Assembly (NCBI GenBank): GCA_030407315.1
Contig: JALQPE010002776.1
Coordinates: 1-24,796, forward strand
Reading direction: 5' to 3'
Length of the DNA stretch: 24,796 nt
Source: Asparagopsis taxiformis
Lineage: Eukaryota; Rhodophyta; Florideophyceae; Bonnemaisoniales; Bonnemaisoniaceae
This document shows positions 18,044 to 24,796 of this stretch, piece by piece. Position 1 is the stretch's first letter; every line of letters starts with the position of its first letter. The notes beneath the pieces were generated by a model. It was not told the origin of the DNA and ran no database searches. It saw nothing but the letters and a program-made list of their open reading frames with translations. The position numbers were made by a program, and so were the translations under genes.

Positions 18044-19020
18044 CAATTACATTCACTGTTCCGGAAGGAGTGGAAGTCGATGAAGACGGTTACATCGTTC
18101 GTGACTCTCCTTCTGAACACGACCTCCTGTTCGACGACCGTATGCCATCTCTTCCTGACGATTTCGAAGTCAAAGACCGAGCCGAAGGGCATCATCTGGC
18201 GCAGCGTCCCGCGGACGTCATCGCATCGGTGAGGGTTGGCTGTCTGCCCCCGATTGAGCTCAGGTTGTTATTGGAGAGTGTGGAAATCGATGAGGAGGGC
18301 AGAGAGGTGAGGTATTTGAAGCAAGTGGCGATGGACCCTGTGTTTGAGGGGCTGCATATTCCGGAACAACATCGGGCTCGTCATCTTGTTTTCGAGATCG
18401 ACACCATCTATCCGATGTTTTTCGCAGCGTGGAAGATGGCTGCCAAGGCGATGTGTGAGCCTACATCGACGTTTCTACCCTCGAGGCTGGACTTCGCCCA
18501 GGTTGCGCGAATGTCTACAAGCTGGAAGGATTCGTATGAGGCCGGCACTGGTATGGCGTACTTCCACAATTGCCGAACGGAAATCAACGAGCGAGGGTAT
18601 ACGGTGATGCACAATTTCGCGGATGTAAGCTACCTCGATGCGTCGGACAAGTTCCCATTTGACTTGGGTCTCATGGAAGAAATTCCTAACCAGGAATTGT
18701 TTCGGTACTTTTTGGGAACGTGGGAGGGGGAGCAGGTGCACAAGGACCCTGGGAACCGGCAGCTGTGGAGTCCCATTGTCAATACAGGGGACGATGAAAC
18801 AGATGAGAAGAACCGGAATGAGGGGAGGGCTCGCTTCACGTCTACGCGCCACTGCCTGGTTGACTATGCCGAGAACGATGAGACGCATATCGACCGGTTC
18901 AAGTTTGTGACGCGGCGAGCCCTGCTGGATGTGTGGTTGGGAATCCTTGTCCGGCTGATAGGGCTGGAGGAGTGCGGTTTACCGGGAGAAAAACTTGTCA
19001 TGCCGGCATCTGGGGGACGG
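18040..19020 (+). CDS. 2OG-Fe(II) dioxygenase-like protein, N-terminal part
   Basis: The frame opens at GTG 18040 (VTITFTVPEG) and is coding-like to about 19010, after which character moves to another frame. It contains an acidic start (VEVDEDGYIVRDSPSEHDLL), then globular sequence such as FEIDTIYPMFFAAWKMAAK, GTGMAYFHNCRTEINERGY and KFPFDLGLMEEIPNQELF. These would be the N-terminal domain and the first strands before the catalytic core. The core with the metal ligands is at 18960-19700 in the -1 frame. The change lies near a GGGGG run (19011-19015) and a TTTTT run (19021-19025). The formal frame continues to 19200, but its last 60 residues look like out-of-frame sequence. Confidence 0.6.
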
Positions 19021-19700
19021 TTTTTGATAACGGGAAGGGGTGTCCTCGGCAGGTCCCACACAATGATTTCCCTGTTCCTCCTCGCGACCGCAAAGATCAA
19101 CTTCCGGGTTACTTTGTTATTGCCAACGGAGATGACCCATTCCCTATCTGGGTGTGTCCAGGGTCCCACAAGTACGTCTTTTCCAAAGCGCTGGAATTAG
19201 ATATGTACGCCAAGACGATGAAGCTGAAGAAGGTAATCGTTCCGCCACGTTCAGTCTTCATCGGTCACGGCCATGTACAACATGCCGGGGCAGGGCATGT
19301 CGACAGAGTTGTGTCACACACGACAACGAGGTATCACACGTATTTCAGGAATGCGTCGTATCCGATTCCCGACAATGTTTCGTTTGGTTTCATCAGGCGG
19401 TTGGGATTCGAAGAAGAAGTAATCCCCAATGCTCCGCGCCGGTCTGCCAGGCAAAGTCAACCGGCACCTGTCAATGTTCGCCACAAGACAGTTGTTCCCA
19501 TCCCGGTCAAGAAAGATCGTAGGCCGAAGACAGGGCAGCTCGGAATGATGCGGATGAAGACGACGAACAGCAAGCCAGAACGCAAGCCTATAGCCTACAC
19601 AATTAGTGGGGTCCCGTTGATGCTATCTGCCGGGAGATCTGAATATCAAATTCAGTATTATAGTGAGGACGAAGAGGAAGAACAATTTTCCGACGGCTAG
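18960..19700 (+). CDS. 2OG-Fe(II) dioxygenase catalytic core, C-terminal part
   Basis: In this frame GKGCPRQVPHNDFPV gives the His-x-Asp metal pair (CAC at 19059 and GAT at 19065). PGYFVIANGDD and CPGSHKYVF follow, then VFIGHGHVQHAGAGHVDRV with the distal metal-binding His, and TTRYHTYF with the probable 2-oxoglutarate-binding Arg. This order (HxD, distal H, R about 10-20 residues later) is that of the double-stranded beta-helix dioxygenases. The family includes DNA, RNA and protein demethylases and hydroxylases, including TET/JBP. I cannot assign a substrate. A basic C-terminal tail ends in a very acidic stretch (EDEEEEQ). The frame has no ATG of its own at a sensible place, so it continues the 18040 frame. 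Confidence 0.7.
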   Translation, partial: RAGGVRFTGRKTCHAGIWGTVFDNGKGCPRQVPHNDFPVPPRDRKDQLPGYFVIANGDDPFPIWVCPGSHKYVFSKALELDMYAKTMKLKKVIVPPRSVFIGHGHVQHAGAGHVDRVVSHTTTRYHTYFRNASYPIPDNVSFGFIRRLGFEEEVIPNAPRRSARQSQPAPVNVRHKTVVPIPVKKDRRPKTGQLGMMRMKTTNSKPERKPIAYTISGVPLMLSAGRSEYQIQYYSEDEEEEQFSDG

Positions 19701-19964
19701 ATAGCTTAACACAACTACTTTAGGAAACAATTATCGAGAATATAATCATCTCCTTTATCACTTTCAATCTATGAACCTAGTATAATGTACTTCCGTTCCA
19801 TGCTTTCAAACTAGATTGTCCATTCCCTCGTGGGTTGGAGCATGATTTCCAGGACGATTCCCTCACATCTCTAGACTCGATGGTCTATGCTAGAAATAGC
19901 AGAACAATTGGGTTTGTACGTGCTTCATCGCCTACTTGCTTCCGGTAATGGGACGTGCACGATA
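19701..19964. other. 3' flank of the dioxygenase gene
   Basis: AT-rich sequence between the stop at 19698-19700 and P copy E. It probably holds the 3' end of the transcript. No strong polyadenylation signal or other feature was recognised. Confidence 0.4.
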
Positions 19965-20174
19965 CACGATCAACCTGAAATGGACGTCCGGTGGATGTCC
20001 AGCTCAGATGCATTGCTGGCCAGCCCAGAAATTCTACAATTTCGGGCACAAAAAAATATTGCAAAAAACATCGATTTGGGCGGTCGATTGTGCCGTACGG
20101 CACACCCCCATCTCAAAAACATGTTCACATGTGCATGTTTTTGAGAATAGCCCAAATTTTAATTCAAATCAGGG
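19965..20174 (+). repeat. P repeat copy E
   Basis: A full-length copy from CACGATCAACCTGAAATGG to TTCAAATCAGGG with the 14-bp palindrome and the hairpin intact. Its 3' flank is shared with copy C. With copies C and D upstream it places the ParB-dioxygenase region between directly repeated P-S-P blocks. Confidence 0.9.
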
Positions 20175-20409
20175 TGTCTAATTTGGCCACAACGGCCCCA
20201 GGAACCGACCGCCGGCCCGATCGGGGGCTATCACTGGCGTCTGTAAGCACCAACTGTAAGCCGGAACCGGCCGCCGCCCGATCGGGCTGTCACTGGCTTC
20301 TATAAGCCCAACTGTAAGCCGAAATGGCGTTGACGAAGGGTCGATTTCAGGCTCAATACGCCAGGGATAGGTCTGGTCCTTGTTTCATCATAGTCCCGCC
20401 CCACTCTCT
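20175..20409 (+). repeat. Spacer repeat S', second copy with internal duplication
   Basis: It matches the C-D spacer, with GTGTCTAATTTGGCCACAAC at the start and TTTCATCATAGTCCCGCC at the end. Inside it, a block of about 60 bases (around CCGCCGGCCCGATCGGG and TCACTGGCGTCTGTAAGC) is tandemly repeated once. No gene was seen. Confidence 0.7.
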
Positions 20410-20492
20410 CACGACCAACCTGAAATGGACGTCCGGTGGATGTCCAGCTCGATTGCACTGCTGGCCAGCCCAGAAATTCTAAATTTCCGAAA
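20410..20492 (+). repeat. P repeat copy F, truncated
   Basis: It starts CACGACCAACCTGAAATGG like copies D and E but breaks off after CAGCCCAGAAATTCTAAA. The central palindrome and the hairpin are missing. The truncation shows that this block is a decayed duplicate of the P-S-P unit at 14756-15415. Confidence 0.85.
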
Positions 20493-20839
20493 AATCAATT
20501 TGGTGGCCCAGCATCTCCTGTGCCGAAAATTCCCGCAGTCACTTCTGATATACTATATCGTAGTAGTAGTAGTCTAGACGTGTTTCGCACTTGTACGCAT
20601 CAGGAAGGCTGCACGGAAGGTTGAGACTACGCTACTTGTGTACCGCGTCGTCTGAAATAGCGAGTAGTGTTTGTTGTATAGTTGTGGAGTATGCGTCTAG
20701 TGGTTTGTAAAGCTTGCAGAACGGGATAGGGATGTGGGTGGCCCTATTTTATGAATACATGAGTACCATATTCAGGGTTGACAAAGCGAAAGGCATAGGC
20801 TCATACATGTTTGAGATTGCATAGTAGAGAAAATATTTT
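20493..20839. other. No feature recognised
   Basis: Mixed-composition DNA with a short GTAGTAGTAGTAG tract near 20562. No gene, repeat or RNA could be supported here. Confidence 0.4.
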
Positions 20840-21830
20840 CATCGAAATTTACATGGAGCTGATGGAGGTTTTAAGGATGAGGTATGAGAGGAAGAAAATT
20901 CTTCTGTGGTATGAGGATGTGTTCTGTGGGGGGATGGAATCTTGGGATGGTACAGGGGGAGGTGGAAATGTACGGAGTGCGGGTTTAGAATGGAGTGTGA
21001 TTCGGAGAGGAGTGCCGACAAGCATATTATGGGGATTGGGGAGACGCTGCGGGGTTTGGGGTAGTGAGGGCGGAGGAGGTGTTTAGGTGGGACCGTAGGA
21101 GGGTGCGGTTGAAGGCGCCGAGAGGAGGGGGTTTTTAGGAAAGTGAGGAGAAAGAGGGGAGGGGTGGCGTCTGTTCTGGCTGTGGTGAGTGGGGATGTGA
21201 TGGGAGAAAAGGGGGTTATTGTATTTGGGGAGGGAGGGGAGTGGGAGGAAGGGTGCGAAGTGGGGGTTGATATGTGTTCAGAGCGGGAGGTTTCTGGGGA
21301 GACGGCGGGGAGCGGGAGCGTGGGCCGGTGGTGGTGGTGTATACGGTATCGAAGATGCGGATGGCGTGGGGGCATGGAGCAGCTGAGGGAGGGAGGGGTG
21401 AGCAGGTCGGGTACGGGATGGGGAGTGAGAGGTTTTGGAAGAGTAAGCTGCAGGGGAAGTTTGTGTAGAGGGCGAAGGAGAGGGTTGAAGGTAGAGGAGA
21501 GAGGGTATTGAAGAACAATACGTTGCAAAGGTGATGGGGGAGAGCATGGTCGAGGAGATAGGGGTGTTTTTTGCCCTATTCTGAGGTAGTATGAGGACTG
21601 GTTATACGAAATCTGTACGGTAGAGCAGAAAAGTAGGTATGGAATGGAGGTGTGCACCGTGGAAGCGGGGATAGGTAGCTGAAAATGCGTGCTAGAGTGG
21701 TATTGGGGTGTTTGAGGTACAGTACGGGGGAGGTGAGCACCAACAGGAAGGGGTGTGAGCGAGAGGATAAAAAAATAAAGACGAAATTGGAGTCGACCGA
21801 CAAGGAAAAATAGAGTGGTCGCCGTGATGG
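20840..21830. repeat. G-rich low-complexity region
   Basis: The plus strand is strongly purine- and G-rich, with many GGGGAGGG-type runs. Long frames on the minus strand (about 20839-22011) translate as Pro/Ser/His/Thr-rich low-complexity sequence, and I do not accept them as a gene. The skew is the mirror image of the C-rich region at 1830-3200, which fits inverted terminal regions of one large element. That link is an inference. Confidence 0.6.
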
Positions 21831-21904
21831 ATGCGGACATCCATGTCGAGCACGGCGGCAGAAAAATTCTGGGGTCGAAATTTTTGAATTTCTGAACCGG
21901 CGCC

Positions 21905-22110
21905 CGTCCTAGGTGGACATAGACATGGCGGAAGTCCATCCCGAGGGGGACATCCGTGGTACTAGAAACAATGAATGTCGCCCTAGTAATACTAGACGTA
22001 CTAGACCGCATGGACGTCCGGTTCTAGGCGGACATCCAAAAATACTGGAGAACATGGACGTCCGCCTAGTAATACTAGGTGTACTAGAGGTTGTGGACGT
22101 CCGCGTCCAT
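21905..22110 (-). repeat. Inverted, diverged units related to the left 43-bp array
   Basis: Read on the minus strand, units begin GGACGTCCA and contain (T)CTAGTAC, then (T)ATTACTAGG. They repeat about every 40 bases for four or five units. The left array (1247-1503, plus strand) has GACATCCAC, TCTCTAGTAC and ATACTAGG in the same order and spacing. The right units are far more diverged from each other. This looks like one terminus family in opposite orientations at the two sides of the window. Confidence 0.6.
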
Positions 22111-22199
22111 TTCCGAGAACACAGACGGACGGGTTATCCGAACGAGAAACGACGGCGGAAAAACCCGGGATTTTTCGAGTTAGTTTACTAATGATCGTC

Positions 22200-22583
22200 A
22201 CAGCCACGGACCTCTACGATCGAGGTTACGTACCACTCGCATGAAAGCCGCCGATACGCGCCCGCCGCTTTGCCGAATAGTTGCTGTGTGTTAAACCTCC
22301 AACGGGACGCGCCGCCGCGAACTCGAAGCACGGGCTACGTAAAGCATACTACACCGACGGGGTAGACGCCCAACAAAAAATTGTGGTAGGGGCTTAACGC
22401 TAACCTCTCCCCCGCTGCAGACGACCTGCCAAACGCGAATTACGAAGCTCAAACGAGCCATGCGATTACGCAAAGAAACAAGCAGAAAGTTTACGAAGTA
22501 GCACGATGCTAGAGCCGACGTGGCCTACGAAACTACCTAGGAACGACCTAGTAGCGAACGAGAACGCTGCCCGCAGGGGTCAT
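22200..22583 (-). pseudogene. Possible start of a viral second frame, degraded
   Basis: An ATG at 22583 overlaps the capsid-like stop as ATGA, but the frame ends after about 11 codons. Beyond it only short broken frames occur before composition returns to that of the host repeats near 22200. In victorivirus-like totivirids the polymerase frame begins at such an overlap. Here at most a short, damaged beginning would remain, and I see no polymerase motif. The assignment rests on position only. Confidence 0.3.
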
Positions 22584-24788
22584 ACGGACCAGGCCTTCGC
22601 CGCGGATATCGTGCTGCGGCTGCGACTGGGCTGAACGAAGCCCGGCGCGTACGGATCGACGGTCTGCGTGACCACGGGGGCTCGCTCGCGACGCGACGCA
22701 GGATCCCTAGCGTAAGGATCCGCAGTCCCGTGACTGCGCGTATCGAAGGGCGCGCCGAAGCGGGGTCGCGTGGCAGGTACGCCGCTGCGTGACCATACCC
22801 GACGGGGTCCCCGAAGCCGCCGCCACTCGCATAACCGTAAGGTTCATTACGAACGCCAACGGGCGGCGCGTAACCACGAGTCGCCGGCCGAGACGCTCGA
22901 AAATCGCGCGCTCCGTTGCCAAGCGGGCAGTCAGGTCCAACGTCTGGGTCCTGAACTCTTCGGGGCTGCGCGAGCCACGGACGAGATGAGGGACCGAATA
23001 ACCCAGTCCGTCCGCACTAGCGGAGCGGCCATCGACGTACCGAGAAGCCGACGGGCATCCTCATCGGAGACGCGGTCGTCCAGGCTCACGAAGCGTGGCG
23101 CGCGCTCGGGCGGCGTGGCCACATCCGGACGACCGACGCGGGCAACGTTGCCCCCTCCGTAGCCTCGCGTGGCACGACCTCTCGAGGGTTCGGCGCACGC
23201 GGCGCTTCGTTTTGATGGCCACGACGGCCAGAACGCGACCCGCGGGGGCGCTCGTTGCCGTCCGAGGCCGCCGAAATAACCGGTACGATTCCCAGGTCCT
23301 GGGTCCTGGACGGCATTCGGAACGGGAAGCGACCCGCGGCACGTAAGCCCCATCGCTGCGCACGGAGACGAACTCCTGGTTATCGCCGCTTGCGTAATCG
23401 GGACGTATAAACCGATACTCCGGCCCCAACGCAAGGGCGCCGCGAGCCTCAGCCAACGCGCTGGTAACGGAGATGAACGTGTCAGAGCCGTCCACCGGGA
23501 TTGCACGAAGCATCTCGTAGTCGGCCAGGAAGTCCCAACGTTGACTCCGGCAGCAGGCACGCGCGCCCGAACACACGACTTTCCATGAACAGCGAGCATG
23601 CGAGCATCGCTGCGTGTTCGATATCCACGGCCATGAGGAAACGTTCCTTCACGGGGGCAGGCGCGTACTTCACGGCATCGGTAAAATAATGCACCACGCG
23701 TGGTAGCAACTTGGATGACCCACGGGGGTACGGAAACTCCTCCACTACTTCCGGCAACGGCGGGAAGTAGAGTTCGCTCGGGACGACCCACGGAGCCGAC
23801 GCGTGCGATACGCGGTAATCGTCCGCGTTCACGTGACGGAGCGCGAAAGGGTAGTCGTACGACACCACGCTCTTGGAGATGACGCTCAACGAAAGAGCAG
23901 TCTTCCATTCGGCACGTTGCCTTCTCGGAAAGTGTCCGCGGACACCGAAGACGGACGCCACCGAGATGAACGGCGGTTCCTCGGGCGTCCCCTTCCACAG
24001 GAACGCGTCCATACGATCGACGTAGATCAGCGTCGTTGACGTCACGCAACCACGAGCGGTCGCAACGTATCGACGCCGGGATCTGGTAACGTTCCGATCC
24101 CGGTGGCCCGTTGGCGAAACGACGCCCGGCTGCCCGCCCCCACGTATCCTTGGCGGAACGCATGTAGTCGACGACCGAGCGCGGGCGTCCTAGACGATCT
24201 TTGGCCACTGGCGAGAATCGTCATCCGTGATAGCCACGCGAGGCAACGCAGCCCACGCGTGGGTCAGGACGCCTACGTTGAGCGCCACACCGCCACGTGA
24301 GGCGGTGCCGACTGTCCCAACGGGGTCACCACCACTCCGCGAGGGATCCTGGCGAGGGGAACGCGGCGAGCCGTCACGACGAGGCACGCCCGTGCGGGCC
24401 GCCGCCACAGCACGACGCGAACGAGCGGGCCGCTGCCATCGTGGCTACACCCATCGACGGGGCCGCGGCATCCGGAAGATGGGTGACGAATTCCCCGAGT
24501 CGGACGCCGTTGCGTCATCATCACGTGGGCATCGGCCCTAGCAGCCTCGGCAGGCGTCACGGAAGCCACCAGGCGGACGGAGCCATCGGCGAGACGAGAG
24601 GCGACGGCCTGAGGAGCAACGGCTTCTCCGCCCTAACGGATGGGGCGGAGCGACGGAGCTTCCGTCGCTGGCGGGCGCACCGGCTCCGACGAGGGAGGGA
24701 GCGCCCGCTGCGAAGGGTTCCTCGCTCCACCTCCCGCAGAGCCGGCGGGCCGCGGAGTGTGGGTATCGGTGCTACGCGTAGTGACCAT
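22580..24788 (-). pseudogene. Totivirus-like capsid protein remnant (endogenous viral element)
   Basis: GC-rich minus-strand sequence from an ATG at 24788 to a TGA at 22580-22582 shows coding texture throughout (about 735 codons, a usual length for totivirid capsid proteins). It is broken by an in-frame TAG near 24633 and by several frame changes (about 24400, 24190, 24050, 23520, 23300, 22980). The best-preserved piece is about 23482-24045, with WKGTPEEPPFISVASVFGV and FLMAVDIEHAAMLACSLFM. The N-terminal part is Pro/Ala-rich, and the C-terminal part repeats a DPYA motif. The stop overlaps a following ATG as ATGA, as in the stop-restart junction of victorivirus-like viruses. I recognise no diagnostic capsid motif, so the assignment rests on length, layout, composition and my recollection of such insertions in red algae. 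Confidence 0.45.
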
Positions 24789-24796
24789 CGTGATCA

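Noticed and set aside
20839..22011. 390-codon minus-strand open frame
   Set aside because: It is Pro/Ser/His/Thr-rich low-complexity translation of G-rich DNA and of the inverted repeat array. Several overlapping frames are equally open, and no domain is visible.
22931..24208. Single 425-codon minus-strand gene
   Set aside because: The frame is open throughout, but its middle part is Arg/Ser/Pro-rich noise. Coding texture moves to other frames there, which fits a broken capsid-like gene and not one intact protein.
23095..24541. Plus-strand frames in the GC-rich end region
   Set aside because: They are Arg-rich antisense shadows caused by high GC content, with no motif.

Overview
The window looks like a repeat-dense stretch of a eukaryotic nuclear genome. 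My best guess is a red macroalga (florideophyte, Chondrus-like). Reasons: a CMC-group (Plavaka-like) transposase, long open frames with no recognisable spliceosomal introns, eukaryotic regulatory domains (SET, coiled coil), and a GC-rich degraded copy of a totivirus-like capsid gene. I recall totivirus-like sequences being reported in the nuclear genome of Chondrus crispus, but this was not checked. A basidiomycete or another alga is not excluded.

Layout. 1-890: AT-rich DNA without a convincing gene. 890-1225: a dense cluster of ACAGTA/TACTGT palindromes. 1247-1503: six tandem 43-bp units. 1635-3200: short, then longer, diverged repeats in C-rich DNA. 3839-6880: Plavaka-like transposase (zinc finger, DDE-type core) broken by frame changes near its 5' end. 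7082-9247 (minus): an intact 721-codon coiled-coil protein of unknown function. 9475-9684: inverted copy of a dispersed hairpin-rich repeat, here called P. 9899-13099 (minus): a run of overlapping frames ending in a DNA amino-methyltransferase fused to a SET domain. 13441-13627: a second P copy in the opposite orientation. 13900-14230: tandem repeats with a perfect 20-bp hairpin. 14756-15415: P, spacer, P. 15760-19700: a small N-terminal frame, a ParB-like protein, and a 2-oxoglutarate/Fe(II) dioxygenase split by frame changes. 19965-20490: P, spacer, P again. 20840-21830: G-rich low-complexity DNA. 21905-22110: units related to the left 43-bp array but inverted. About 22200-24796: GC-rich totivirus-like remnant on the minus strand.

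Interpretation. The inverted, related arrays at about 1.25-1.5 kb and 21.9-22.1 kb, and the mirrored strand skew inside them, suggest that most of the window may be one element of about 21 kb or a nest of related elements. Its genes would be a transposase, a coiled-coil partner, a DNA methyltransferase-SET writer, a ParB-like DNA-binding protein and a 2OG oxygenase: a mobile element carrying DNA and histone modification enzymes. The viral remnant lies just outside the right array. Several genes are broken, so this copy is probably partly degraded, unless the frame changes are assembly errors or programmed.
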